Below are positions 1 to 8,346 of a DNA stretch of 64,000 nucleotides, in pieces (position 1 is the first letter of the stretch; each line of letters opens with the position of its first letter). Both the position numbers and the translations under genes were made by a program. The notes below the pieces were generated by a model that was not told the DNA's origin, did not search any database, and saw nothing but the letters and a program-made list of their open reading frames with translations. The DNA is from Haloplanus vescus (GTDB lineage: Archaea; Halobacteriota; Halobacteria; Halobacteriales; Haloferacaceae): NCBI RefSeq assembly GCF_900107665.1, contig NZ_FNQT01000001.1:355742-419741 (forward strand). Reading direction: 5' to 3'.

Positions 1-522
1 GTCGCTGACCTCCTCGCCGGCTTCGAGCACCGTCGAGTCGGCGGTCACCTGAATCGACCCGTCCATGATGCGCGCTTCCGCGCCCACCTGCTGGAGCTCG
101 CCCACGAACGGACCGGGGTCGACGCCGGTGTCGCCCTCGGGAATCACGATGTCGTTGGGGGCGATTTCGCCCGCGTTGATGGGTGCGGGCGTCTTCGAGG
201 CTTCCAGCTGCTGGAAGAGTCCGAACGGGTTGTCGTCGGTTCCGATCAGCGCCACCTGCCCGTTGATGTTCTCAGCGAGCTGCTCGTGGCCCTCGCCGAC
301 CTCTTCGAGCGCTCGGCGGACGAGCGTGTTACGGCTCATCCGGACTTCGGCGCTGCCGTGGAGGTCACGGCGCATGTTCTGGAGCTGGCGACTCGGAATG
401 CCAGCGACGCCGACGACGCCGACGCTGCTGTAGGAGTCGATGAAGTCGACAAGTTCGTCGACCTCCTCCTGTTTCCACTGGGGAATCGTCTCGGTCTTGC
501 GCACCGCTTCGCTCTCGCTCAT
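1..522 (-). CDS. rpl10: Ribosomal protein L10 (acidic P0 stalk protein), 3' part outside window
   Basis: This is the N-terminal 174 residues of the large-subunit stalk base protein, which binds 23S rRNA and carries the L12 dimers that recruit translation factors. The start [17 protein letters not shown] and the stretch [16 protein letters not shown] are typical of archaeal P0/L10. The reading frame is open to the window edge, so the C-terminal L12-binding helices are missing here only because the window ends. The ATG overlaps the stop of rpl1 by 4 bp, which suggests translational coupling. An L12 gene is expected beyond coordinate 1. Confidence 0.95.
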   Translation of the reverse strand, partial: MSESEAVRKTETIPQWKQEEVDELVDFIDSYSSVGVVGVAGIPSRQLQNMRRDLHGSAEVRMSRNTLVRRALEEVGEGHEQLAENINGQVALIGTDDNPFGLFQQLEASKTPAPINAGEIAPNDIVIPEGDTGVDPGPFVGELQQVGAEARIMDGSIQVTADSTVLEAGEEVSD

Positions 523-1157
523 GCGGGCACCTCCACGGACGGACCCATGGTCGTCTTGACGTAGATCGCGTCGATGTTGAGCGGCCCCTTCTCGAGAGCG
601 GCTTCGAGACGACGGACGATCACGTCGATGTTGTCGGCGATTTCTTCGTCGTCCATGTCCTCCGCGCCGACGCGCGTGTGGAACGTGCGTCGGTCACGGC
701 TTCGGAGCTGGACGGTGTTTTTCATTCGGCTCACCGTCTCGACGACGTCGTCGTCGGGCTGCAGCGGCGTCGGCATCTTACCGCGCGGCCCGAGGACGGT
801 CCCGAGATAGCGACCGATGTCCTGCATCATCGACGCTTCCGCGACGAAGAAGTCTGTTTCGTCGGCGAGATCCTTCGCGGCGTCGTCGTCGTCCCCGAGC
901 TCTTCGAGCTCGTCAGGGTCGAGGACTTCGTCCGCGACGTCTTCCGCACGAAGTGCGGTCTCACCAGTAGCAAAGACGACGATCTGTGTCTCCTGACCGG
1001 TTCCGGCCGGCAGGACGACACTCTCGTCGACACGATTCGACGGGTCGTTGAGATCGAGATCACGCAGATTCACGGCGAGGTCGACCGTCTCGCGGAAGTT
1101 CCGCGGCGGGGCCTCGTCGAGGGCGTGATTTACTGCTTCCTCTATTGTATCTGCCAT
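519..1157 (-). CDS. rpl1: Ribosomal protein L1
   Basis: L1 (212 aa) binds the 23S rRNA stalk that guides deacylated tRNA out of the E site; in archaea it also represses its own operon by binding the mRNA leader. The family signatures [14 protein letters not shown] (about residues 118-131) and the C-terminal [16 protein letters not shown] are visible, and the length is normal. It is the first gene of an rpl1-rpl10 unit. The usual partner rpl11 is not adjacent but lies 6.7 kb away, with unrelated genes in between. A GGAGGT-type ribosome binding site precedes the ATG. Confidence 0.97.
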   Translation of the reverse strand: MADTIEEAVNHALDEAPPRNFRETVDLAVNLRDLDLNDPSNRVDESVVLPAGTGQETQIVVFATGETALRAEDVADEVLDPDELEELGDDDDAAKDLADETDFFVAEASMMQDIGRYLGTVLGPRGKMPTPLQPDDDVVETVSRMKNTVQLRSRDRRTFHTRVGAEDMDDEEIADNIDVIVRRLEAALEKGPLNIDAIYVKTTMGPSVEVPA

Positions 1158-1250
1158 CTTTCACCTCCGTAGTACGCTAAATGCTCCTACGGGTCAGTGA
1201 AACAGGCGGTGGCCTGTCTCACCGGAAAGTGGGGGAAGCCGGACTTAAAC
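1158..1250 (-). promoter_or_regulatory. Promoter and hairpin leader of the rpl1 operon
   Basis: On the minus strand a TATA-like TTTAAG lies at 1249-1244. About 25 bp downstream starts an 11-bp stem formed by 1212-1222 and 1197-1207 around a four-base loop. The single non-Watson-Crick position is a G-U pair in the minus-strand RNA but an A-C mismatch on the other strand, so the structure is selected in the rpl1 mRNA. Haloarchaeal L1 operons are known to have a short leader resembling the rRNA site of L1; this hairpin is the probable autoregulatory operator. Actual L1 binding is inferred. Confidence 0.7.
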
Positions 1251-1291
1251 CCGTCGAAGCACCGACGGTGATACTGCCGATGCGACCCGTC

Positions 1292-2266
1292 TCAGGCCGA
1301 CGTCGCCGCGTGCGTCCGGCAGACGTGAACGTCGTCGGGGACGGTCAGCCACACCCCGTCACCCACGGCGAGTGGCCGGTCCGTGAACACTTCGACAGTC
1401 GTCTCGTCGACGGCGACGGTCACGCGGTTGGTGGCGTCCTCGCGGACGATACGCTCGACAGTACCTCGAACGTCGCCGTCGTCGCCGAGCGTAATCGATT
1501 CCGGTCGGATAGCGACGACACCGCCGCCCGAATCGACTGCCTCGCGGATCGACGGAGCGTCGTCGAGGTCGACGACGTTCGACCCGGTGAAGCGAGCGAC
1601 TAACGGCGAGTCGGGGCGCTCGAAGACGTCTTCGGGCGTGCCGACCTGCACGACTTGCCCATCGTTCATCACGGCGATACGGTCGGCGAGCGCGCGGGCA
1701 GTCGTCCGGTTGTGCGTGACGTAGACGGCAGTCACGTCGGAGAGCACGTCCGCCAAGTCGTCGCGGAGCGCCTGCCGCGTCGGTACGTCGAGGGCCGCGA
1801 GCGGTTCGTCCAGCAGCATGACCTCTGGCCGGACTGCCAGCGCCCGCGCCAGCGCCACTCGTTGTTGTTCGCCACCCGAGAGCGTGGGCGGGTAGCGGTT
1901 CGTCAGCCCTCCGACGCCGAGTTCGTCAAGCAACGTGTCGGGGTCACGGATGTCGTCGTGGTACTTCCGACCGAAGGCGACGTTCTCGCGCACGGTCATG
2001 TGCGGGAAGAGCGCGTAATCCTGGAAGACGAAGCCGAAGTCACGCTTCTCGGGCGGTGTGCCACTCACGCGCTGGCCGTCGAGGGTCACGAGGCCGTCGT
2101 GGGAGTGGAACCCGGCGACTGTCTCCAGCAAGAGCGTTTTCCCGCTCCCACTGGGACCGAGGATGACCAGACTCTCGCCGCGCTCGACTTCGAACGCGGC
2201 GTCGACGTGGAACGGCTCCGCTCCGTCGGCGTCGAACGTCGCCGACACGTCCGCGTGAAAGCTCAT
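1292..2266 (-). CDS. wtpC: Tungstate/molybdate ABC transporter, ATP-binding subunit
   Basis: This 324-aa ATPase powers oxyanion import on the cytoplasmic side of the membrane. Walker A is GPSGSGKT (37-44), the Q-loop glutamine is at 82, the signature LSGGEQ is at 129-134, Walker B VMLLDEP is at 149-155 and the H-loop histidine is at 185. Residues from about 265 form a TOBE/Mop-like oxyanion-sensing domain, which is typical of Mod/Wtp/sulfate-type ATPases. Its ATG overlaps the permease stop by 4 bp. Substrate is inferred from the WtpA-like binding protein and the ModE-like regulator of the same locus; sulfate is the main alternative. Confidence 0.85.
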   Translation of the reverse strand: MSFHADVSATFDADGAEPFHVDAAFEVERGESLVILGPSGSGKTLLLETVAGFHSHDGLVTLDGQRVSGTPPEKRDFGFVFQDYALFPHMTVRENVAFGRKYHDDIRDPDTLLDELGVGGLTNRYPPTLSGGEQQRVALARALAVRPEVMLLDEPLAALDVPTRQALRDDLADVLSDVTAVYVTHNRTTARALADRIAVMNDGQVVQVGTPEDVFERPDSPLVARFTGSNVVDLDDAPSIREAVDSGGGVVAIRPESITLGDDGDVRGTVERIVREDATNRVTVAVDETTVEVFTDRPLAVGDGVWLTVPDDVHVCRTHAATSA

Positions 2267-3243
2267 ACGACACCTCCGGTGGTCGAACTGCCGCTCGTGA
2301 GGTGTCGGATGAGGAGGAAGATGACCGCCGACACGGCCAGCAGGATGAACGCGACGGCGCCACTCTCAGCGAGTCCTCCCTGCAGGTACGTCCCATAGAC
2401 GAACACGGGTGCGTGCTGGGCGGTCACCTCACCCCCGGCCGGCGGGTAGAAGAAGGAGACGGAGTAGGCGACGACGGCGACGGCGCCGAACTCGGAGACA
2501 GCCCGCGCCCACGCGAGGACACCCCCAGTGACGATTCCGCGGACCGCCAGAGGCGCCGTCACTCGGCGGAACGTGTCCCACCGACTCGCCCCGTGAATGC
2601 GCGAGGCATATTCGAGACGGTCATCGATGGATTCGAAGGCCTCTCGCGTCGCGTTGACGGCGTAGGGCGCGCTCACGAACGTCATCGCCAGAATCATGCC
2701 TATCATGCTCCCGAGGACGGAGACGTTCGGGAACGCACCACCCGAACCGAAGCCAAAGAGGATGATGATGCCCGCGACGCTGTGGGGCACGACCAGCGGC
2801 AGGTCGACCAGACTCTCGACCAACTGCTGGCCAGCGAAGCCCTCAGCGAACAGATAGGCGAGCGGGATGCCGAAAATCAGGCTGGCGAGCGCGGCGAGAA
2901 ACGGCCCGTAGATGCCGAGATAGAGCATCCGATGCACGTCTGGGTTGAACGCCTTCTCGACGACGATAGCCGGCTGTTGTCTGGCGACGAATAGGAACAG
3001 TGGGAGTCCGAGCGCGACCATCAACACGCTCCCCAGCGTCGCCGCGGCGACGATGAAGGAGTCCCGGTGGAGTACGTACGCCGTAACCGCCGTACTGGCA
3101 ATCATGAAGAACGCGTACCACGTTGGCCGGCCGACGGCGTACGCCCCCACGAACGCGAGCGCTTGCACCGCGATAAACGCCACTGCGAGCGACACCCGCC
3201 CAAAACTAATCTCAGAAAATCGTGTTTCAGTACCTGCAGCCAT
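2263..3243 (-). CDS. wtpB: Tungstate/molybdate ABC transporter, permease subunit
   Basis: This is an integral membrane protein of 326 aa with about eight hydrophobic segments, the channel of the importer. The cytoplasmic EAA-loop region that docks the ATPase reads DRLEYASRIHGASRWDTFRR followed by G about 20 residues later, as in ModB/WtpB/CysT permeases. The N-terminus carries two to three extra membrane segments (about residues 15-80) before the conserved permease core. It lies between the binding protein (48-bp gap containing an inverted repeat) and the ATPase (4-bp overlap). Confidence 0.85.
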   Translation of the reverse strand: MAAGTETRFSEISFGRVSLAVAFIAVQALAFVGAYAVGRPTWYAFFMIASTAVTAYVLHRDSFIVAAATLGSVLMVALGLPLFLFVARQQPAIVVEKAFNPDVHRMLYLGIYGPFLAALASLIFGIPLAYLFAEGFAGQQLVESLVDLPLVVPHSVAGIIILFGFGSGGAFPNVSVLGSMIGMILAMTFVSAPYAVNATREAFESIDDRLEYASRIHGASRWDTFRRVTAPLAVRGIVTGGVLAWARAVSEFGAVAVVAYSVSFFYPPAGGEVTAQHAPVFVYGTYLQGGLAESGAVAFILLAVSAVIFLLIRHLTSGSSTTGGVV

Positions 3244-3252
3244 TACTATCGT

Positions 3253-3270
3253 TATTCCCAGTTGGGAATA
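3253..3270 (-). promoter_or_regulatory. Inverted repeat between wtpA and wtpB
   Basis: TATTCCCA and TGGGAATA form a perfect 8-bp inverted repeat with a 2-bp spacer in the 48-bp gap between the binding-protein and permease genes. As RNA it folds into a 7-bp stem with a four-base loop. In ABC operons such an element often stabilises or partly terminates the mRNA behind the binding-protein gene so that more of that protein is made; a DNA operator is the alternative. The role is inferred from position. Confidence 0.5.
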
Positions 3271-3291
3271 TAGATGTGTCGGTGCTGGGCG

Positions 3292-4413
3292 TTACAGCTC
3301 GAGCGGGCCGAGACTGCTCTGAGCGGAGGCGACGTCCATGACTCGCTGTGGCACGGCGTCCTGCCCGCTCTGGGGGACGACGATAGGCTCAACTGGCACC
3401 AGACCCATGTCCTCGAGAATCGTCCGGCCAGCGTCGCTTGCGAAGTATTCGATCCACGCCGCACCCGCTTCGGGGTTTTCCGCGACGTTCGGCACCGTCA
3501 TCCCGTAGGCGATGGGAGCGCCGGTGAACGTCCCGCTGCTGGTTTCGACCTCTGCTTTTGCGTAGTGTTCGGCGTACTCGCTGGTCGCCTTCGAGAGGTC
3601 GACCTGCGGCTGGAGGTCGATGAAGGGCATGTCCGCCGTACTGGAGATAGACTGGTAGTAGAACGCGTAGTCGAGCGCGCCGGACTCGAGCTGCCCCTTG
3701 AGCTTGGTTTCGGTTCCCGTCGGCACCGTCGAGTTCTCTCGAATCTTCTGATAGGTCGAGTCGTCGTAGAGTGCCTCTCCCTGGAACTCCTCTTTCCCGA
3801 GTTGTTGAGTCATCACCGCGCGGTAGCCACCGGGGTCGACCGCCGGGTCGGCGTGGCCGACGGTGACGTCGTCACGCGAGAGAATCTCCCACCAGTTGTC
3901 CTTCGAAATCTCGTCCGCACCCGGCGAGTCCTCGCGGTACTGAATCGACATCGAGTTCGTCACGAAGATGGAGTACCAGTCGCCGTAGTCGGGGACGATT
4001 CGGTCACGGATGAGCCGGAAGTCGGAGGTTCCGAGCACGTCCGCCGAGCGTCCCTGCTGGGTGATTTTCTGGGTCGATGCGACCGAACCCTTCGGCTCGC
4101 GGTTCACGTCGACGCCGTACTCCTCCTCGAAGGTCGGTTCGGCCTCACTAAACGCCGCCGCGAGACTGCCGGCGTGGAAGATAGTCATCGAGCCGCTGAC
4201 GCCCGAGGACCCGCCCGAGCCACCGTCACTATCCGAGCCACCATCACTATCCGAGCCACCGTCACCGCCTGAACCACCTTCGCCGCCCGAGCCGCCACCA
4301 GAACAGCCGGCCAGACCAGCGATACCTGCCGCACCGAGGCCCTTCAGAACGTTACGACGCGAGCGACCGTTGACCACCTGCTTCCAGTGTTCCTTCTGTT
4401 CTCGTTGTTTCAT
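3292..4413 (-). CDS. wtpA: Tungstate/molybdate-binding lipoprotein
   Basis: This 373-aa extracellular oxyanion receptor is exported as a Tat lipoprotein: twin arginines in RSRRNVLKG (residues 17-25) and a lipobox LAGC ending at Cys37. A Gly/Ser/Asp-rich linker (about 38-70) then leads to the fold, which opens with MTIFHAGSLAAAF and contains GSVASTQKI and RSADVLGTSD, close to the archaeal WtpA pattern. The open frame continues far upstream of 4413, but only this ATG gives a signal peptide directly behind a TATA-like element. It is the first gene of wtpA-wtpB-wtpC. Confidence 0.85.
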   Translation of the reverse strand: MKQREQKEHWKQVVNGRSRRNVLKGLGAAGIAGLAGCSGGGSGGEGGSGGDGGSDSDGGSDSDGGSGGSSGVSGSMTIFHAGSLAAAFSEAEPTFEEEYGVDVNREPKGSVASTQKITQQGRSADVLGTSDFRLIRDRIVPDYGDWYSIFVTNSMSIQYREDSPGADEISKDNWWEILSRDDVTVGHADPAVDPGGYRAVMTQQLGKEEFQGEALYDDSTYQKIRENSTVPTGTETKLKGQLESGALDYAFYYQSISSTADMPFIDLQPQVDLSKATSEYAEHYAKAEVETSSGTFTGAPIAYGMTVPNVAENPEAGAAWIEYFASDAGRTILEDMGLVPVEPIVVPQSGQDAVPQRVMDVASAQSSLGPLEL

Positions 4414-4427
4414 TGGTAGCACAACGG

Positions 4428-4451
4428 CGTTATTTTTTATCCGACATAATG
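4428..4451 (-). promoter_or_regulatory. wtpA promoter with ModE-like operator
   Basis: CGTTAT (4428-4433) and ATAATG (4446-4451) form an imperfect inverted repeat, similar to the CGTTAT...ATAACG half-sites bound by bacterial ModE. Between them, on the minus strand, lies the A+T-rich TATA-like tract at 4432-4440, about 23 bp upstream of the wtpA ATG, so the transcript is probably leaderless. A repressor bound here would block the TATA element. The likely binder is the protein encoded from 4597. Confidence 0.5.
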
Positions 4452-4596
4452 TCTTCGGAGTCAGGGCGGGCGACGGTCGGAGGCACGTCACTGCCGAGAA
4501 TCGGCCGTACTGGGCAGACCAGCCGGTGGGTGGCGACGAGTCCAGTCTTTTGGTCTCGGCGGTAAGGCCTTTGACGCCTCGAGCCGTACACCACCC

Positions 4597-5292
4597 ATGG
4601 ATTTCTCGACCGAGTTCGACGCCCGAATCGGTCAGGGTGACGTGACACTCACCGCGCGGGACGTGACGCTGTTGCGGGCCATCGACGACCACGGTTCTAT
4701 CAACGCGGCGGCGACGGCGCTGGAGCGGTCCTACTCTCGAGCGCAACAGCGCATCGTGGAACTGGAAGACACCTTCGGCGACCTCGTGACGCGCGAACGC
4801 GGCGGGTCGGGCGGCGGCGGCAGTCGTCTGACGGCCGAGGCGCGTGACCTCCTCGCGCGTTACGACCGACTCCGTGCGGAGTTCAGCGGGGTCGCCGAGA
4901 CGGCAGAGACCGCCCTCGACGGGCGGGTCGTCGACCGAGAGGGCGAACTCGCAACCGTCGAGACGGACGCGGGAACCGTTCGGGCACTCGTCCCCGGCGA
5001 CACGGACGGCGAGGTTCGCCTCACCATCCGCGCCGACGCCGTGACGCTCCAGTCGCCGTCCCAGTCCCCCGACTCGGAGCGGACCAGCGCTCGCAATCGC
5101 CTGGCTGGGGTAGTCCAAAGTATCGACGCCGGCGAGTCCGTCGCTCTCGTCACAGTCGACGTCGGCAGCGTGACGCTCTCGGCGCTGGTGACCGACACCA
5201 GCGTGGAGAAACTGGACCTCCAGCCCGGAACCGAAGTCGTCGCCTCGCTCAAGGCGACGGCGACGCGGGGTATCCCCGTCGGCGGCGAGTAG
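4597..5292 (+). CDS. ModE-like molybdate/tungstate-responsive regulator
   Basis: The 231-aa protein has an N-terminal LysR-type winged helix-turn-helix (about 15-75; DDHGSINAAATALERSYSRA) as in ModE, followed by two tandem TOBE/Mop oxyanion-binding modules (about 105-160 and 170-228). Each Mop module carries the characteristic pattern of a short beta-barrel with NRLAGVVQSI-like strands. It is divergent to wtpABC across 183 bp containing a ModE-like palindrome, so it is the probable local sensor that represses uptake when Mo or W is plentiful. Low-complexity RGGSGGGGSRL is the winged-helix loop. Confidence 0.82.
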   Translation: MDFSTEFDARIGQGDVTLTARDVTLLRAIDDHGSINAAATALERSYSRAQQRIVELEDTFGDLVTRERGGSGGGGSRLTAEARDLLARYDRLRAEFSGVAETAETALDGRVVDREGELATVETDAGTVRALVPGDTDGEVRLTIRADAVTLQSPSQSPDSERTSARNRLAGVVQSIDAGESVALVTVDVGSVTLSALVTDTSVEKLDLQPGTEVVASLKATATRGIPVGGE

Positions 5293-5295
5293 GCC

Positions 5296-5321
5296 ACACC
5301 TTCGCCGGTTCCGGCAGGTGT
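5296..5321 (+). terminator. Hairpin terminator after the ModE-like gene
   Basis: ACACCT (5296-5301) pairs with AGGTGT (5316-5321), with an inner CCGG/CCGG pair, just behind the regulator stop at 5292 and before the next gene. No T-run follows, so termination activity is a guess from position and shape. Confidence 0.4.
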
Positions 5322-5348
5322 ATCGCCGCCGCGCCCCAACGGAAATTC

Positions 5349-6443
5349 GTGTCAGCTGATCTGTTTACACCGCTGGAGCTTCGTGGCACCGAGATACCGA
5401 ATCGCGTCATGGTTTCCCCGATGTGTCAGTACTCCTGCGAGGGCCGCGACGGCCTGGCGACCGACTGGCATCACACCCATCTCGCCAGTCGCGCTGTCGG
5501 CGGCGCCGGCCTCGTCATGACCGAGGCGACGGCCGTCGAGCCACGCGGCCGCATCACCCCGCACGACCTCGGTATCTGGAGCGACGACCACACCGACGCC
5601 CTCGCCGACATCACAGCCTCGATTCGCGAGCAAGGCAGCGTCCCCGGCATCCAACTCGCCCACGCCGGCCGGAAGGCCTCCAAGACCCGCCCGTGGGAGG
5701 GCAGCGACCCCATCACGGACGACGATGGCTGGGAGACGATTGCCCCCAGTGCGACCCCGTGGCCCTACGAGGAGGAGACGGTCCCGACTCGCGAGATGAC
5801 GAGCGACGACATCGACGACCTGATAGATTCCTTCCGGGCCGCCGCGGAACGCGCCCACGAGGCAGGCTTCCGCGTCGCCGAGATTCACGCCGCCCACGGC
5901 TACCTCCTCCACGAGTTCCTCTCGCCCGTCACCAACCAGCGAGACGACGAGTACGGCGGCAGCTTCCGGAATCGAACCCGTCTGCTCCGAGAAATCACGA
6001 CCGAAATCCGCGACGTGTGGCCCGACGACGACCCTCTGTTCGTCCGCATCTCCGCGACCGACTGGCTCCCCGACCGCGAATCGTGGGACGTGTCCCAGTC
6101 CGTCCGCCTGGCCGACGACCTCGCCTCCCTCGGCGTCGACCTCATCGACGTGAGCGCGGGCGGCATCCACCCCGACCAGCAGATTCCGTCGACCGGCCCG
6201 GGCTATCAGGAACGCTACGCGCGCCGCGTCAAACAGGACTCGGACGAAGACGTCGCCGTCGGCGCCGTCGGCGGCATCACCACGGCCGAACAGGCCGACG
6301 CCCTCGTCCGCAACGAGCGAGCCGACCTCGCCATCGTCGGGCGCGAACACTTGCGCGACCCCTACTTCGCCCTCCACGCCGCACAGGAACTCGACCGCCT
6401 CGACGACGTCGAGGTGCCGGTCCAGTACCACCGCGCGTTCTAA
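5349..6443 (+). CDS. Old yellow enzyme family NAD(P)H:flavin oxidoreductase (YqjM-like)
   Basis: This 364-aa TIM-barrel FMN enzyme reduces activated C=C bonds of enals, enones or related electrophiles. It starts with GTG. The thermophilic/YqjM subgroup signature SPMCQYSC places the redox-modulating cysteine at 26; the substrate-binding pair is H180/H183 in EIHAAHGYLLHEF; NQRDDEYGGS is also diagnostic. The length is normal for the group. It is convergent with the LarA-like gene (10-bp gap) and shows no operon partner, so the physiological substrate is unknown. Confidence 0.92.
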   Translation: MSADLFTPLELRGTEIPNRVMVSPMCQYSCEGRDGLATDWHHTHLASRAVGGAGLVMTEATAVEPRGRITPHDLGIWSDDHTDALADITASIREQGSVPGIQLAHAGRKASKTRPWEGSDPITDDDGWETIAPSATPWPYEEETVPTREMTSDDIDDLIDSFRAAAERAHEAGFRVAEIHAAHGYLLHEFLSPVTNQRDDEYGGSFRNRTRLLREITTEIRDVWPDDDPLFVRISATDWLPDRESWDVSQSVRLADDLASLGVDLIDVSAGGIHPDQQIPSTGPGYQERYARRVKQDSDEDVAVGAVGGITTAEQADALVRNERADLAIVGREHLRDPYFALHAAQELDRLDDVEVPVQYHRAF

Positions 6444-6453
6444 CCGACCGTCG

Positions 6454-7791
6454 CTATTCGTGACCGAGGTCCGGTGACGGCGCCTCGAAGTCGCCGTTTT
6501 CGTCGAATTCGACGTCTTCGGGGTCGACGACCACGCGCAGGTCGTCGCGGTCCCGTGCGTCTTCGATCAGCGCTGGCGAGGCGTAACACCGCTCCAGGCG
6601 CATCGTGTCGGTGACGCGCAGGAGGCGCGCCTCGTCGCCGGGAACGGGGCCGATGGTGCCGAGCGTCCCGAGGAGGCCGGCGCGGTCGTTCTCGACGACC
6701 GGCGGGAGTCGCACGCCGCGGACGGTGCTGGCGGTGATGGCGTTGATGGTCGATTTCGACCAGTCGAGCACCTCTTTCACCTCGCGGTGGGCGAAGTCCG
6801 CTTGGCCCATCCCCATCGCGTTCCCCTTGGACTTCTTGGTCAGCCCTCGGAGATAGATGCGTTTGACCGTCGGTGACTCGGGTTCGGGTTCGTTGATGGT
6901 GAAGTGGCGGCGCCCGGTGACGTTCGTGTCCATCCCCTGCCCGCTCACGTCCTTGCCGATGCGGTCGACGACGAGGACGTCGAGGTCATCGAAAGGGAGT
7001 TTCGGCATGCGGTCGTGGGCCATCTCGAGGAGTTCGCGCTCCCGTTTCAGGAAGCCCGACGCGGGCACGCCCTCGATGAGCGTCGTGTCGTCGTGTTCGT
7101 CTTCGACGATGGCGACGCCGCCGGCGACGGGGAGAGAGTCGAGCAAGAGGCTCGCGATTTCGGGGAGCATGTTGCGGAGGCTCCAGTCGACCGCCCAGTC
7201 GTGGGCCATCTTCGCGCCGCGCTGTTTCCCCATGCCGATGACGAGCATCTTCGAGAGGCCGCTCTCCACCTCACCGCTGAAGTCGGTGTGGGGCTTGATT
7301 CGGTTGACCATCACGATGCTGTCGGCGGCGACGGCGTTCGCGTCGGCGTACACCGGCACACCCCGGTCGGGCGTCTCGCCCACCGTCTCGACGTCCATCG
7401 TCGCGCGAATCTCACAGCCAATCGTCTCCTCGCTCACCCCCAGCGTCTCGAGTTTCTCGCGTTGGCCCTCGGCGGTCGCGCCGCCGTGACTTCCCATCGC
7501 CGGGAAGACGAAGGGGTCGTAGCCCTGTTCGCGGACGCCGGCGACGACGCCGCTGACGATGGCTGGGAGGTTGGCGATGCCGCGGCTTCCGGCGCCGATG
7601 GCTACCTCGCCACCATCGGGTACGTCGCCGAAATCGAGGTCGTAGGTGGCGTCGAGGGCGCGCGACTCTATCTCCTCGGTCGGAATCGGGTCGGTGTCCC
7701 AGACCTGTTCGACGACACCCATTCGGGGGATGGCGATGTCACCGACGGTCGTTCGGATGGTGTCCTCGGGGACGACGAGCGAATCGTTCAT
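6454..7791 (-). CDS. LarA-like (DUF2088) family protein
   Basis: The 445-aa protein resembles the superfamily of nickel-pincer racemases/epimerases founded by lactate racemase LarA. Visible landmarks are GSHGGATAEGQ (about 100-110), KPHTDFSG with His168 and SGLSK ending at Lys181; LarA uses histidines and a lysine in equivalent order for catalysis and cofactor attachment. The second half contains DVLVVDRIGKDVSGQGMD. No larB, larC or larE homologue, needed to make the pincer cofactor, is in the window. The substrate is unknown, and a DUF362-type function is an alternative reading. Confidence 0.65.
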   Translation of the reverse strand: MNDSLVVPEDTIRTTVGDIAIPRMGVVEQVWDTDPIPTEEIESRALDATYDLDFGDVPDGGEVAIGAGSRGIANLPAIVSGVVAGVREQGYDPFVFPAMGSHGGATAEGQREKLETLGVSEETIGCEIRATMDVETVGETPDRGVPVYADANAVAADSIVMVNRIKPHTDFSGEVESGLSKMLVIGMGKQRGAKMAHDWAVDWSLRNMLPEIASLLLDSLPVAGGVAIVEDEHDDTTLIEGVPASGFLKRERELLEMAHDRMPKLPFDDLDVLVVDRIGKDVSGQGMDTNVTGRRHFTINEPEPESPTVKRIYLRGLTKKSKGNAMGMGQADFAHREVKEVLDWSKSTINAITASTVRGVRLPPVVENDRAGLLGTLGTIGPVPGDEARLLRVTDTMRLERCYASPALIEDARDRDDLRVVVDPEDVEFDENGDFEAPSPDLGHE

Positions 7792-7836
7792 CCCGAGGGG
7801 GTAGTCGGGACGTGGAAAAGAAACCGACGGTCGGCG

Positions 7837-8325
7837 TTACGCGGCCGCTTCGTCCGCGAACCGGTCGTCGTACTCGCCGTCGTCGATGCGCTCTTTGAAC
7901 TGTCGGGGGTCGTTGCCCTCGATGGTGACACCGAGCGAGACGCAGGTGCCGACGACTTCCTTCGCGGCGTTTTTCAGGTCGTAGGCGAGCAGGTCGGACT
8001 GCTTTTGCTCGGCTATCTTCTGGACCTGTTCGACCGAGAGGTCGGCGACGAAGGTCTCTTGGGGTTCGCCGCTGCCCGTGGAGAAGCCGGCTTCGTCCTT
8101 GATGAGTTCCGCCGTCGGCGGGACGCCGACTTCGATGGTGAACGAGCCGTCATCGTCGTATTCGACGGTGATGGGAACTTCCATGCCGTCGAAAGCCGCG
8201 GTTTCGTCGTTGATCTGCTGTACGACGGCCTGCACGTCCACGGGCGTCGGGCCCAGCTCCGGTCCGAGCGGCGGGCCGGGCGTGGCCTCGCCGCCGGGAA
8301 CGAGCACTTCGATAGTTCCAGCCAT
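7837..8325 (-). CDS. rpl11: Ribosomal protein L11
   Basis: L11 (162 aa) forms the GTPase-associated centre with the stalk. The diagnostic PGPPLGPELGPTPVDV (about 16-31) and the C-terminal rRNA-binding GTCVSLGVTIEG are present. The length includes a short acidic haloarchaeal tail. A TATA-like TTAAAAG just upstream gives it its own promoter. It is separated from rpl1-rpl10 by five unrelated genes, although the gene clusters L11 with L1-L10-L12 in many haloarchaea. Confidence 0.97.
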   Translation of the reverse strand: MAGTIEVLVPGGEATPGPPLGPELGPTPVDVQAVVQQINDETAAFDGMEVPITVEYDDDGSFTIEVGVPPTAELIKDEAGFSTGSGEPQETFVADLSVEQVQKIAEQKQSDLLAYDLKNAAKEVVGTCVSLGVTIEGNDPRQFKERIDDGEYDDRFADEAAA

Positions 8326-8346
8326 ATCGCATCAAACCCGGGGGCG

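Noticed and set aside
3274-4272. 332-codon plus-strand frame opposite wtpA
   Set aside because: It is a shadow frame produced by high G+C third positions. The minus frame has a Tat lipoprotein signal and WtpA motifs, and this one has an Arg/Val-rich random composition.
4414-5118. N-terminal extension of the wtpA frame
   Set aside because: The frame stays open but runs antisense through the ModE-like gene. The signal peptide and TATA position fix the start at 4413.
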